Of a DNA stretch of 64,000 nucleotides, positions 38,172-46,812 are shown piece by piece. The notes beneath the pieces are model-generated. The model was not told where the DNA came from, made no database searches, and saw only the letters and a list, made by a program, of their open reading frames with translations. Every line of letters begins with the position of its first letter. Position 1 is the first letter of the stretch. A program made the position numbers and the translations under genes. The stretch spans positions 37,826 through 101,825 of the forward strand of contig NZ_JADEYP010000013.1 in NCBI RefSeq assembly GCF_020295405.1. The letters are read 5' to 3'. The DNA comes from Sphingobacterium bovistauri. GTDB taxonomy: Bacteria > Bacteroidota > Bacteroidia > Sphingobacteriales > Sphingobacteriaceae.

Positions 38172-38516
38172 TTAGATCATGGAGAACCAAGATTGAAAAA
38201 AACTTCCCACAACAGGCAATCCTTTTTCTTCAGATTTCACAGCACTAACGATACCCAATATCAAAGCAATCAATAAAATAATACCCCCTACTGTGGAGAT
38301 AATACCTCCAATACCAGGAATATAAGTTAAAAAACCTATCGCAATACCTAATACAGTAACACCAATACTTTGACGAATATGAAAACGTCCCAAACTAGTT
38401 GGTTGTTTATTATTCATCACCAATGCTACAATAAGCCCTATTATTGTAAGATATGATACGATAGCAACTGTTTTCCCTTGACTTACTTCTCCTAAATTAA
38501 TTTGCTTTTTTTCCAT
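38172..38516 (-). CDS. DUF4870/Tic20-like small membrane protein
   Basis: 114 residues with three to four hydrophobic helices: AIVSYLTIIGLIVALVM (about 18-34), an amphipathic RFHIRQSIGVTVLGIAIGFL segment and GIIS-TVGGIILLIALILGIV (about 70-95). It looks like the DUF4870 family of small inner-membrane proteins (cytoplasmic HIRQS loop between helices). It is on the minus strand, unlike the array around it, has its own terminator, and is probably an older chromosomal gene enclosed by the array. Confidence 0.75.
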   Translation of the reverse strand: MEKKQINLGEVSQGKTVAIVSYLTIIGLIVALVMNNKQPTSLGRFHIRQSIGVTVLGIAIGFLTYIPGIGGIISTVGGIILLIALILGIVSAVKSEEKGLPVVGSFFQSWFSMI

Positions 38517-38624
38517 GATTAGATAGTTTTTTCTTCTTTTATGTGGGACAAAATTAAATCTAAGTCAAAACAATTACTATAGCCGAAAAAAGGGATATTT
38601 AACAATATCGATTCTACAAGTAAT

Positions 38625-38646
38625 CATTTTGGCTGAAATCAGGGAT
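38625..38646 (+). repeat. Divergent copy of the intergenic AAATCAGGGAT motif
   Basis: GGCTGAAATCAGGGAT here matches the motif at 54297-54317 in its last 11 bases exactly. A weaker copy (ATAGCCGAAAAAAGGGAT) lies just upstream around 38579-38596. Both precede the plus-strand unit starting at 38727. Confidence 0.4.
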
Positions 38647-38726
38647 AAACAAGTACATCAACTATACCTAACTTTAATACCATAAATTAGAGAACAATAA
38701 CATGAAATCGATTATAAATATTTGGA

Positions 38727-39494
38727 ATGAAAAACGAAAGTAATAAAGAACAAATTATCCCTATACAAATTCCTGTTATTGCAGATTATGTATTGAGTCC
38801 GATTGTTATTTACAATGACGAATTCACGTCCATCAATTTCGAAACTGAAGACGAAGCTTTTGGACGAATAACGATTCAGAATCTTGATGCTATTAAAATA
38901 TGTCGAGGAGAACTCCCGCCTTATCACGATCCTACCGAAATTGAAGATTATATCCCTGGAACTTGGGTGTACAAAGTAGAAAATTCAGATTGGTTGCACG
39001 AGCGTTATCACTATGAAAAAGAACATTATGAACAAGCTTATGAATGGGGCAATTCGGTAGATGAAATGTTGACGGATTATACTCATTATTTTTTCCGCTT
39101 TCATGACGAATTTGTTGAAGTGATTACCAAAGGTTTTTGGTACGAACAAGCAAAAGAATCTTTTGTAGGAAAACCTTTAACCAAAAATCACCCATTTCTT
39201 GCGATTGATAATGGGTTTTCGGATGAGATGACAATTGGTGAAAAAAAATATTTTTTCAAACACAATCCGTTAGCTGTTGAAATTTTAGAAAACCAGGCGC
39301 AATTCTGTCAACAAAAGTTAATCGAAGTTTGGCTTTCTTTACCAAAGGATGATTTTGTAGAAGGTAGTTTACGCATCAAAAATACAAATGGTAAAACAAT
39401 ATCATTTTATCAACCCACATTCGGTAAAGCTGTATTTATAAAAGAAGGAATCTCAACAATAGAAGATTTGAAAAACTATTTAAAATTGAAATAA
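38727..39494 (+). CDS. Array protein of unknown family (255 aa)
   Basis: 255 residues, acidic and aromatic-rich (many Trp, Tyr and His), no signal peptide. Segments include DYIPGTWVYKVENSDWLHER, HYFFRFHDEFVEVITKGFWY and a C-terminal alpha/beta tail. I do not recognise the family. It starts a unit (38727-41338) with an Imm10-like gene 1 base downstream, which supports an immunity role. It is preceded by copies of the repeated intergenic motif. Confidence 0.7.
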   Translation: MKNESNKEQIIPIQIPVIADYVLSPIVIYNDEFTSINFETEDEAFGRITIQNLDAIKICRGELPPYHDPTEIEDYIPGTWVYKVENSDWLHERYHYEKEHYEQAYEWGNSVDEMLTDYTHYFFRFHDEFVEVITKGFWYEQAKESFVGKPLTKNHPFLAIDNGFSDEMTIGEKKYFFKHNPLAVEILENQAQFCQQKLIEVWLSLPKDDFVEGSLRIKNTNGKTISFYQPTFGKAVFIKEGISTIEDLKNYLKLK

Positions 39495-39495
39495 A

Positions 39496-39852
39496 ATGAT
39501 GATGAAAATGGACAGAACGACTAAGATTCTAAAAATTGAAAAAGTAGTCACTTATATAGAAGATTATTGCTGTGTCGTTTCATTTGCTTCTGATAGTAGC
39601 AATAATCCCGAATCTTATCTGATTTTAACAAGGCAATCCAGCGAAATGGAAGGTGGAAAACCTCTAGAAAACTTTGAGTGGGATTTGCAAATTGATTACG
39701 ATGGAGAAATCACAACATTGACTTCTTATGTTTACGAAAACGATGATTTAACATTCATTTTTGATGATGGAAAGTTTAATTTGAAACTTCAACTATCAAA
39801 AAAAGTTGATTTGAAACCTTGGTTAGAATTTATTTTTAAAGAAGAAGTTTAA
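39496..39852 (+). CDS. Imm10-like immunity protein
   Basis: 118 residues. The block FASDSSNNPESYLILTRQ matches the Imm10 signature (F-A-x-x-x-x-N-P-x-x-Y-L-I-L-x-R) followed by a strand-rich C-terminus with a late acidic stretch. Imm10 proteins are immunity factors of polymorphic toxin systems. The start is uncertain (four near-adjacent Met codons). It is separated from its neighbours by 1 and 19 bases, so it is part of one operon. Confidence 0.65.
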   Translation: MMMKMDRTTKILKIEKVVTYIEDYCCVVSFASDSSNNPESYLILTRQSSEMEGGKPLENFEWDLQIDYDGEITTLTSYVYENDDLTFIFDDGKFNLKLQLSKKVDLKPWLEFIFKEEV

Positions 39853-39871
39853 AAACTTCAAAACAAATCTT

Positions 39872-41338
39872 ATGAAAAATTTAATCCTTCTTTCTTGTCT
39901 AAATCTTTTGTTTTTAACGGCTTGTGGACAAAAAAACACGATCAATATTCAAACTCAAAAAACAGTGAATTGGATACCTTATCTAACTAAAAATGGTGAT
40001 TACATTTATGTGGACAGCAACTTAAAACAACAAATAAATACGGCTTATGCTGGTGCGTATAAATTTACTTTAACAGGTTTTACGATTGTTAACAATAAGG
40101 ATAGAAAGTCGGCTGTTATTGATACCAAAGGAAATATTATCGTTGACTACACAGAAGAATCTATAGAATTAGAAGTGTTTAATCAGTTAACATTGATGAT
40201 GAAAGAACTTGAGTACGAAAAGAAAATGCCTTTGTGGAAATGGGATTGGAACATTATGGGCGGTGATATTAAAAAGACCAAAACTTATAAGAAAATAGAA
40301 ATCAGTGTGCTAGAAACTCAACAAGTTTTGTTGAGTAAAGATGTGCCTTATGACGAAGATAATTTTTATCTAAATCCGAATAAAATGGATGAAAATCACC
40401 TTGAGATGAACGATATTTTGTACGAAATCAAAGACAATAAGTTCAAGAAAATAAGAAGCGATATCGAACTTTCTTTAGACCAAAAAAGATATATCCCCAC
40501 AAGCGAAAATCAATTTGAAATTTATAGTATTGATGCTAAAAAGCCTTTATTTTCTGGCCTTACAGGAACCGATCGTATTGAAATCTCGGTAAACAACAAG
40601 CCTTTTGTTTTAGATTCTATCAATCAAGATCGTTACGCTCCTCCAATTCCGCAACTTTTTCAAGATCTCAAAACCACAGCAATTTTCCCGTATCCGCAAT
40701 ATGACAAAGCTTTTCCAAAAGAGATAAAAAATGCCACAGCCGAACAAATTAATTTTATGAAAGATGTTTCGTTGGTGTATTCCATCAACAATTCGCCTTA
40801 TTTTGTGTTGGGTCGTTTTAATTACGATCACAGCGTTTGGGCGTACGATTGGTTGTATGTGGACACAGCAGGAAATTTGCTAAAGAATGTTTCTGTAAAA
40901 GATTTCTTTATACAAGATCGAGTTGGTTATGTCGTCTGGCCCGATAAATACATGATTTTATCGGAGAATGAACTGAAGAAAGATCAGAAAATTGGCAAAA
41001 CATCATACGTTTATCAATCAGGTAATCAATACATTACCCAAACAACAAAAGATGACAAGAAATTGAAAGAAGGAATTTGGAATGCCGATTCTAAATCGTG
41101 GATTTTATCTCCCGAAAATTATACCGTTGAAATTTTAGACTCAGAACGCCAAATTTATGCTTTGCAGAAAGAAAAAGAAGGAAAATTCATTTTGTACAAC
41201 AACAAAACCAAACAGCAAATAGGTACAAAATCATATGATTCAATTGATGGCAGTGGTTGTGTTCGATATACCTCCGAAAATAAAAAACAAATTTATTATT
41301 ACATCGATATTTTAACAGGTAAAGAATATAAAGAGTAA
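39872..41338 (+). CDS. Lipoprotein with WG-like repeats
   Basis: 488 residues: lipobox TACG (Cys18), then a chain of short beta repeats of WG type: YIYVDSNLKQQINTAY, SAVIDTKGNIIVDY and WLYVDTAGNLLKNV. The C-terminal end repeats the same theme. WG-repeat proteins are proposed scaffolds or immunity proteins. The lipid anchor places it outside the cytoplasm, so it may protect against toxins acting in the envelope. A long hairpin follows the stop, ending the 38727-41338 unit. Confidence 0.7.
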   Translation: MKNLILLSCLNLLFLTACGQKNTINIQTQKTVNWIPYLTKNGDYIYVDSNLKQQINTAYAGAYKFTLTGFTIVNNKDRKSAVIDTKGNIIVDYTEESIELEVFNQLTLMMKELEYEKKMPLWKWDWNIMGGDIKKTKTYKKIEISVLETQQVLLSKDVPYDEDNFYLNPNKMDENHLEMNDILYEIKDNKFKKIRSDIELSLDQKRYIPTSENQFEIYSIDAKKPLFSGLTGTDRIEISVNNKPFVLDSINQDRYAPPIPQLFQDLKTTAIFPYPQYDKAFPKEIKNATAEQINFMKDVSLVYSINNSPYFVLGRFNYDHSVWAYDWLYVDTAGNLLKNVSVKDFFIQDRVGYVVWPDKYMILSENELKKDQKIGKTSYVYQSGNQYITQTTKDDKKLKEGIWNADSKSWILSPENYTVEILDSERQIYALQKEKEGKFILYNNKTKQQIGTKSYDSIDGSGCVRYTSENKKQIYYYIDILTGKEYKE

Positions 41339-41341
41339 GAA

Positions 41342-41382
41342 CTGATTAAAAGAAATTTTAGAAAAATTTCTTTTTCAATCAG
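41342..41382 (+). terminator. Terminator hairpin of the 38.7-41.3 kb unit
   Basis: CTGATT pairs with AATCAG, enclosing a near-perfect AAAGAAATTTT / AAAATTTCTTT stem with loop AGA. The right arm itself ends in a T-rich run. It begins 3 bases after the stop codon. Confidence 0.7.
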
Positions 41383-41408
41383 ACTTTCAAATCAAAAAAT
41401 ATAAAATA

Positions 41409-41957
41409 ATGAATACAAGATATATTCTAATGGGTCTTTTAGCAATTTTTTTAATAGGTTGTAGCAATCCAAAATCTGAAATAGAGAAAACTGAGGTTGT
41501 AAAAAAAGATACAATACTTCGTAAATCGATCGATTCTGTTAATACGAGTAAAATCAATGAGCTTTCCCCTTTAGAAAAAATAGAAAAGGATAATAACGAA
41601 AACATTCTTTCAGTTGGAGAGCAAGTGAACAAAGCCTTTATAAGATTAAGTGAAGGCGATAGTCTATTTAAGGTATATTCTAGCAAATATGGAGAACATC
41701 GCTTTTATGGCTTTCAAAAACCTGATTTGAAATCAAAAAGAATGATTTTATTCTCTATTTATACAAATGATGTGGATAAAAATCCTTTCAAAATGCCTTA
41801 TGGAGCCTATTATGATATTTCAGGAATGGATGATCAAGGGTTTAAATTAAAATATGTTGGAACAAAAGGAGATTTTATAGAAATGAAGTTCATTGATGCG
41901 ACAGATATTGGTGGTGAACCCATATTTTTTGAAAAAAAATGGATTGATATTGAATAA
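41409..41957 (+). CDS. Small lipoprotein of unknown function
   Basis: 182 residues, signal MNTRYILMGLLAIFLIGC (Cys18), then a polar, Lys/Glu-rich linker (about 20-60) and a compact beta domain with GDSLFKVYSSKYGEHRFYGF. No family is recognised. It heads the longest co-directional run of the array (41409-46205) and is followed after 2 bases by a cytoplasmic protein. The envelope location suggests binding of a periplasmic toxin, but this is inferred. Confidence 0.65.
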   Translation: MNTRYILMGLLAIFLIGCSNPKSEIEKTEVVKKDTILRKSIDSVNTSKINELSPLEKIEKDNNENILSVGEQVNKAFIRLSEGDSLFKVYSSKYGEHRFYGFQKPDLKSKRMILFSIYTNDVDKNPFKMPYGAYYDISGMDDQGFKLKYVGTKGDFIEMKFIDATDIGGEPIFFEKKWIDIE

Positions 41958-41959
41958 CT

Positions 41960-42277
41960 ATGACCAGAAGAAATTTCAGGAAAATTGTCATTGAAGATAA
42001 AGTATACAAATGGCAGTTTAATTCCATTATCCAGATTTGTCCAGAAGGGCTTTATAATAATAAGTTAGAAATTGATTTTGGTTACTATGATTCTTGGCTT
42101 TATGTGAATGACAAAGAAAACGAACCCGAAGATTACGAACCCAAAATTGTAACGCCGGATTTTGTAAGATTAGGTATTGAAACAGCTCTTCAAATGGGTT
42201 GGAATCCTAACGCGAAGCAAGGTAATTTTCAATTAAAGTACAGAAACCAACAGTTTAATAAAGAAAATAAACCATGA
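41960..42277 (+). CDS. Small array protein with RKIVIEDKxYKW motif
   Basis: 105 residues. The N-terminal strand pair RKIVIEDKVYKWQF resembles RKLLLDNQKYYWYV of the protein at 59432-59845, and the shared pattern suggests a small beta-sandwich family. It also carries VTPDFVRLGIETALQMGW, a helix common in related immunity-associated small proteins. Its start is 2 bases after the lipoprotein, and it overlaps the next gene by 4 bases (ATGA). Function unknown. Confidence 0.65.
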   Translation: MTRRNFRKIVIEDKVYKWQFNSIIQICPEGLYNNKLEIDFGYYDSWLYVNDKENEPEDYEPKIVTPDFVRLGIETALQMGWNPNAKQGNFQLKYRNQQFNKENKP

Positions 42278-42948
42278 AAAATTACTTTGTAATGGGGTAT
42301 CAACCCGAAAAAAACATGATCCAGAATATCGTTTCGGTAGCTTATTTTGTGGAAGATTTAACGCATTGTAAGAATTATGAAGATTATCCCTTTTACCGGA
42401 AAAGTGATATTAAATCTTTCAAATCATTGTTTATGGTAACAAAAGACTTCAAAAAGTATACATTTGATATTCTTCATGATGACCCCAATCGCTATGTTGT
42501 TTCAGTTAAATTTTTGGAAATATTAAAATCATTTCAAATTCCAATTCATCATATCATTCCGTTGGTTGTTGTAGAACATCGAAATCACAAGTTGAGATTA
42601 GAAAATCAATTTTTTTATATCCAAATCGAAATATTATCCATTGAAAATACCATAGATCTAGTAAAAAGCAAGTTTACATATGATGAATACAATTCTATTG
42701 AAGATGTATTAATCTTAAAACCGAATGAAAACTTAGAAGTCGACTTTTTTATTTTAGACGAAATTGGTATAAAAAATCAAACACCTATTTGCTCTGAAGA
42801 ATTTAAAATCGCTTGTGAAAAAGAAAAAATCCGTGGAACAAAATTCTTCGAAATTGCCCATACACCTTGGCTAAAAGGTGATTCATTGGATAATTATTTT
42901 GCAGAATTAAGAGGTGAAACCAATGTGGAAACTTTAAAAACGCTTTAA
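42274..42948 (+). CDS. Imm11/Imm43-like (DUF1629-type) immunity protein
   Basis: 224 residues. The arrangement of a beta-rich N-terminal half followed by CSEEFKIACEKEKIRGTKF is the hallmark of DUF1629/Imm11-Imm43-type immunity proteins, in which a helix (SEEFKxxLEKxxIxGxxF) precedes the last strand. It overlaps the previous gene by 4 bases, and the next gene starts at the base after its stop. Family membership is from pattern recognition; the exact subfamily is uncertain. Confidence 0.65.
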   Translation: MKNYFVMGYQPEKNMIQNIVSVAYFVEDLTHCKNYEDYPFYRKSDIKSFKSLFMVTKDFKKYTFDILHDDPNRYVVSVKFLEILKSFQIPIHHIIPLVVVEHRNHKLRLENQFFYIQIEILSIENTIDLVKSKFTYDEYNSIEDVLILKPNENLEVDFFILDEIGIKNQTPICSEEFKIACEKEKIRGTKFFEIAHTPWLKGDSLDNYFAELRGETNVETLKTL

Positions 42949-43338
42949 ATGATGCAACGAATAGACAGTATCCTATTCATTAATCCCGAAAATCCTAAAG
43001 AACAAGCGATCTTCAATTTTCGGACTTGGTGTATGCTCATTGAAGGAATCATGGTAAAATACGCTAATAAAGCTCCCGAGGAAGCATCAAAAATTTTAGA
43101 AAATTCGAATCTCTACAAATGTTTGCTCGAAGATATTCGCAATAAGGATTATGAAGGTTTGTTTTTTTATCAACATGAGCTAGAATACCATTGGGCGATG
43201 TTGCTGACTTATGGAGAATTGTATTGGCACAAGGGAATTAGTTCTATCGAGCCAGAAGGGTTTGATAATTGGGAAAGTCGATACATAAAAGAACACAACT
43301 TAGCAGCATTAAGTTTTATCAATCTTGAATTAGAATAA
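42949..43338 (+). CDS. Array protein with EYHWAML motif
   Basis: 129 residues, helical. It contains TWCMLIEGIM, ELEYHWAMLLTYGELYWHKG and SSIEPEGFDNWESRYIKEH, which I recognise as a recurring, unnamed family in Bacteroidota immunity clusters (Trp/His-rich helical fold). It begins immediately after the previous stop, and the following gene starts 1 base after its own stop, so translation is probably coupled. Its function as an immunity protein is inferred. Confidence 0.65.
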   Translation: MMQRIDSILFINPENPKEQAIFNFRTWCMLIEGIMVKYANKAPEEASKILENSNLYKCLLEDIRNKDYEGLFFYQHELEYHWAMLLTYGELYWHKGISSIEPEGFDNWESRYIKEHNLAALSFINLELE

Positions 43339-43339
43339 T

Positions 43340-43915
43340 ATGGAACCATCAACTTTGGCACTAAAAACGTGTAATTCGCTTATCGACGATCAAAATATGG
43401 TTTCTGAAGAACGTGTTTTGGATATTTTGAAAAAAATGCCCGATTATTTCGTTAAACATTTTGAAATTCCTAATGATGACTACGAAGGCTGCCTTTATGA
43501 ATATGAATTTTGGATAACTACTTTAGGTTTACGTTTAACAAAAGGATTTAAATTGTTTTATCCAAAGTACTTAAAGAATTCCAAAATCGTTCATGAGATA
43601 AAAAGAATTCTTGAGAATGAAAAATATGCAGGTGGTCGCGAAGGATTTATTTATCTGTTACAAGAAAATAAATTAGATCATTTATTTGTTGAAATAATAT
43701 CGAATCATCCTGAGTTCTTCCTAATTCCGAGATTACAATTTCCAACAATTAATTCTTTAGTCAAAAGAAAAATTAAAGGTTTTGAGAATGAAGTCGAGCA
43801 ACTTTTCAAAACTTTAGATAAACGAAAAGATGGTGCTAGATTTTACAATATCTGCCAAAAATATTTAACGGATTCTGTGAATTATAAAAGACATTTTAAA
43901 GATATTTTAGGATAA
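43340..43915 (+). CDS. Array protein of unknown family (191 aa)
   Basis: 191 residues, helical with aromatic segments. The N-terminal helix (VSEERVLDILKKMPDYFVKHF) and a central LYEYEFWITTLGLRLTKGF segment are visible. It resembles alpha-helical immunity families, but no name can be given. It follows the EYHWAML gene by 1 base. The next gene, which is frameshifted, begins 9 bases later. Confidence 0.6.
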   Translation: MEPSTLALKTCNSLIDDQNMVSEERVLDILKKMPDYFVKHFEIPNDDYEGCLYEYEFWITTLGLRLTKGFKLFYPKYLKNSKIVHEIKRILENEKYAGGREGFIYLLQENKLDHLFVEIISNHPEFFLIPRLQFPTINSLVKRKIKGFENEVEQLFKTLDKRKDGARFYNICQKYLTDSVNYKRHFKDILG

Positions 43916-43924
43916 AAAAATTAT

Positions 43925-44307
43925 ATGTATAAATTAACTAGAGACGATAGCGAAGATTTAGGTTTTGTTATTACTTCCTTTTTCGAAGGTGCTATCACTA
44001 AAGACGAATTGTTGCAATGGTGCTATCATATCATCGAGAGTTTTATGATACGGAGGATATTCCATTGTATATATTTGATTTAGCGACTGAAAAATATCAA
44101 AATAATGAGATATTCAAAATAATTGGTTTTGTACCCGATTCTAATTTAACAGCAAAACAAGAAAAGGCATTGTATGGCATCGCAACAAAAAGAGGAGGTA
44201 CATTAGGTGATGTAAATTATAAAGAGAAAACCGTTTTGAAAGCTTTAGAAGAATCTCCTGAAATAGTGGAACTATTTCAAAAAGCATTTCCATTTTACCA
44301 AAAATAA
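43925..44307 (+). pseudogene. Frameshifted array gene
   Basis: The first frame (43925 to the TAG at 44081) reads MYKLTRDDSEDLGFVITSFF and continues to LLQWCYHIIE. The protein then continues in the other frame with FYDTEDIPLYIFDLATEKY to the stop at 44307. A net one-base loss between about 44025 and 44045 joins them. The intact product would be about 127 residues, resembling small immunity proteins with a DIPLYIYDL motif. A sequencing error cannot be excluded. Confidence 0.75.
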
Positions 44308-44314
44308 TTTAACC

Positions 44315-45430
44315 ATGAAAATTCCACAACACTGGCAAGAATTTATCGACAAATTCCATCAACAATTCGATTCAGAAATTGTTTATGACATCGTTCGTGT
44401 TTTTCAAAATGAAGAAGAAATAGAAGAACGTTACACTACTTATGAATTTACTGATTATTTGCCTAATTATATTCCGATTGCCGATGATTCGGGCGGTCAA
44501 GTAGCAGTTATTTCGACTAATGAAAAGGATACTACAGTCTATTTAACGTCTTACGGAACCTTGATTGAAAGTGATTTTAAAATACTAGATCGGAATTTAG
44601 TGCATTGGATGTCTAGAAAATTCTCTTTTGGCAGTGAAGAATACGATGATAATCAATCATTAGAGAATCAACAGAACATATATCATTTAGAAGAAGATAA
44701 AATTTCTTTAAAAATGAGTCAATTTCCAGAATTGATCACGTTTTTCAAAAACACTTATAAAATTAAAAACTTATGTCTTCCCGAAAATTACCCCAAATTA
44801 GAAGCTATTTTTGGTTTTCAAGATGGTTATGCCTATAATTCAGTAACGAATACCTTTTTATACGGAGAAAGTGAGGGCGATTTTAAAGAAAGTTGGCTTG
44901 TGATTGCAACGAATTATTTTGCAGATCCTTTTTTTATAGATTTTGATGAGGTTCAACAAAATTTCCCCGTTTATTTTGCCTATCATGGTGCTGGAAAATG
45001 GTCACCAATTCAGATTTCGAATTCAATTTTAGCTTTTCAAGAAAAGTTAAAAACGATTTATCAACATCGATTTAATAAAGAAGAATTAATAAAAATTGTA
45101 GCAAACGAAATTGTTTCGCCTAATGAATTTTGGGAAGAAGTGCATGAAAGTATTTTGAATTTACCTGAAAGAACGGAAGAAAAACAAGCGCAAAAATATG
45201 AGGAAACAGATTGGCAAGAAGCCGAATTGTACATCACAAACATAGGTCCCAATAAAATGAAGATTGTTTCTTTGCTGAAAGAAAATTTTAATCTTTCTGG
45301 AACTGAAGCTTTGCAAATGAGCAAACAAGAACGTATCCTTCTTAGAAAAGGTTATCTTAAATGGATCGAAAAAGACGTGCAACAGTTAGAAAATTTGGGA
45401 GCAACGGTGGAAGTGGTTCATTTATCATGA
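44315..45430 (+). CDS. SUKH-type immunity protein fused to a ribosomal L7/L12 C-terminal-like domain
   Basis: 371 residues. About 1-110 and 125-255 are SUKH-like halves (FTDYLPNYIPIADDSGGQVA; EAIFGFQDGYAYNSVTNTF). A linker (about 275-310) leads to a final domain (about 311-371) with KMKIVSLLKENFNLSGTEAL and LENLGATVEV. The latter has the K-x-x-V-I-x-x-x-R-x-x-T-x-L-x-x-x-E-A pattern of the L7/L12 C-terminal domain. Such a fusion could couple toxin binding to a translation-factor-like surface. It overlaps the next gene by 4 bases. Confidence 0.7.
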   Translation: MKIPQHWQEFIDKFHQQFDSEIVYDIVRVFQNEEEIEERYTTYEFTDYLPNYIPIADDSGGQVAVISTNEKDTTVYLTSYGTLIESDFKILDRNLVHWMSRKFSFGSEEYDDNQSLENQQNIYHLEEDKISLKMSQFPELITFFKNTYKIKNLCLPENYPKLEAIFGFQDGYAYNSVTNTFLYGESEGDFKESWLVIATNYFADPFFIDFDEVQQNFPVYFAYHGAGKWSPIQISNSILAFQEKLKTIYQHRFNKEELIKIVANEIVSPNEFWEEVHESILNLPERTEEKQAQKYEETDWQEAELYITNIGPNKMKIVSLLKENFNLSGTEALQMSKQERILLRKGYLKWIEKDVQQLENLGATVEVVHLS

Positions 45431-45777
45431 ACAATTTAACCTACAACTACCACGATGCAATCTTAGAAACGGTTGTATTACAACAAAACGATTTGGTGTT
45501 GACCATTGCATTATATCCCGTCTTCTACCCCAATCATCAACAAATAAAATTGAAAATTATTGGAATATCCAATGTCATTACTTGCCAGAAATGGATAGCA
45601 GAAGTAAAGCTTGTTTTTCAAGAAGAACATGAAGCTACATTAGGAGCCAGAATCAATGAAATTTATTTGGATAAAAACAATAAAAATCAATTATTAATTG
45701 CCATCGATTCCACTAAAACGGTAAAACTCAATTTTGAAAACTTACAAGAAATTCTAAATCCAACAATATGCTCATAA
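45427..45777 (+). CDS. Array protein of unknown family (116 aa)
   Basis: 116 residues from the ATG at 45427, which overlaps the previous stop (ATGA). An upstream in-frame start would lie inside the previous gene. It is a beta-rich fold with YNYHDAILETVVLQQNDLVL, like the Y-H-D-A-x-I/L-x-x-V opening found in many small immunity proteins. It overlaps the next gene by 10 bases. Function unknown. Confidence 0.65.
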   Translation: MNNLTYNYHDAILETVVLQQNDLVLTIALYPVFYPNHQQIKLKIIGISNVITCQKWIAEVKLVFQEEHEATLGARINEIYLDKNNKNQLLIAIDSTKTVKLNFENLQEILNPTICS

Positions 45778-46205
45778 AACATCACGATGATTTTTTCATT
45801 CAATGGGAAACTGTTTTTATCGTAAATGGTAATTTAAACTTAGGTATTTTCAATTTCTGGATTGATGATAAAGCATATCCTGCCAAAGGAATTAATATCA
45901 CATTGAATTCACTCTTTTACGAATTAGTGTCTGAAATTCCTATGATTGAAAATCTACAATTGGACATAGGAAATCTCCCGATTGATGAAATTGATTTTGG
46001 TAATTATGAAAAAAATAATTTGGTTTGGATAAATTCTGGCGAATTATTTCAATACGGTTTTGCTCTAATTATTGGATTTAATGGAAATACAGAACGAATA
46101 TTTTTTACCAATGATTTTGAAAAAACGTATGATGAAATCGTTCTACCTAAAGGAACATTTTTGCAAATACTAAAGGATTTAAGTCAGGTAACTTTTGAAA
46201 AATAG
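45768..46205 (+). CDS. Imm42-like immunity protein
   Basis: 145 residues. The opening FFIQWETVFIVNGNLNLGIF followed by NFWIDDKAYPAKG resembles the Imm42 pattern (F-x-I-x-W/F-E ... G-x-F-x-F-W-I-x-x-x). It ends with a helix after TFLQILKDLSQ. It overlaps the preceding gene by 10 bases. The repeated intergenic motif lies at its 3' end. The family assignment is tentative. Confidence 0.5.
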   Translation: MLIKHHDDFFIQWETVFIVNGNLNLGIFNFWIDDKAYPAKGINITLNSLFYELVSEIPMIENLQLDIGNLPIDEIDFGNYEKNNLVWINSGELFQYGFALIIGFNGNTERIFFTNDFEKTYDEIVLPKGTFLQILKDLSQVTFEK

Positions 46206-46215
46206 CCAAAATCAG
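46200..46215 (+). repeat. Copy 1 of the AAATAGCCAAAATCAG intergenic motif
   Basis: 16 bases identical to 54297-54312, overlapping the end of the Imm42-like gene and preceding the lipoprotein gene at 46258. A looser version is near 63089 (TTAGCCATTATCAG). Confidence 0.55.
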
Positions 46216-46257
46216 CTATTATTTCTGTTTAGAAATTAAAGTAATTTTAAAATAAAA

Positions 46258-46812
46258 ATGAAACTACTTTATATACTGATGATATTGCCTTTTTTGAGCT
46301 GTTCTGCACAAAAAAAACTTCAGATTGAAACCATTCTTACGCAACCCGCTCGTGTCACCTCTCAAGATCCAGAAACTGGTCGAGTGATTAACCGATCGAC
46401 AAACATTCCCAAAACGAAACGCACAGAGCCTGCAATTATAATGCAAATGCAGTACGAAGATAAATTGACTTTTTTAATTCAAGGAAATATTTCATCTGGA
46501 GGACATACTATTAATAAGGTAAAAAAAATACGGTTCGAAAAAGGGAAACAAAACGGGAACACAATTACTTTAAAATATTTTGTAGAAATTAAACGTATTC
46601 CAGGAAAAGAAAGTGCAAATGTTGGAGGTTACAATTATACAAAGGAAGAAACTTACATAATCCCAGAGGATGTGAAGGTTATCCATGTGGAATTGTATCA
46701 TGAACGACTAGATCGCAGTTATGATCAATACCTAAAAGACAAAGAAAATCCTAAACTAGTGGTTCAACAAACTTTTGATATTAAAAATACAATAGTAAAA
46801 AATGAAAACTAA
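46258..46812 (+). CDS. Lipoprotein of unknown function
   Basis: 184 residues with a short lipoprotein signal (MKLLYILMILPFLSCSAQKK; Cys15). The mature part is beta-rich and basic, with a repeated hydrophobic strand pattern and Gly in IQGNISSGGHTINKV. It is the first gene of a unit that follows one copy of the repeated intergenic motif. It overlaps the next gene by 11 bases. It is an envelope-anchored candidate immunity protein; no family is recognised. Confidence 0.65.
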   Translation: MKLLYILMILPFLSCSAQKKLQIETILTQPARVTSQDPETGRVINRSTNIPKTKRTEPAIIMQMQYEDKLTFLIQGNISSGGHTINKVKKIRFEKGKQNGNTITLKYFVEIKRIPGKESANVGGYNYTKEETYIIPEDVKVIHVELYHERLDRSYDQYLKDKENPKLVVQQTFDIKNTIVKNEN

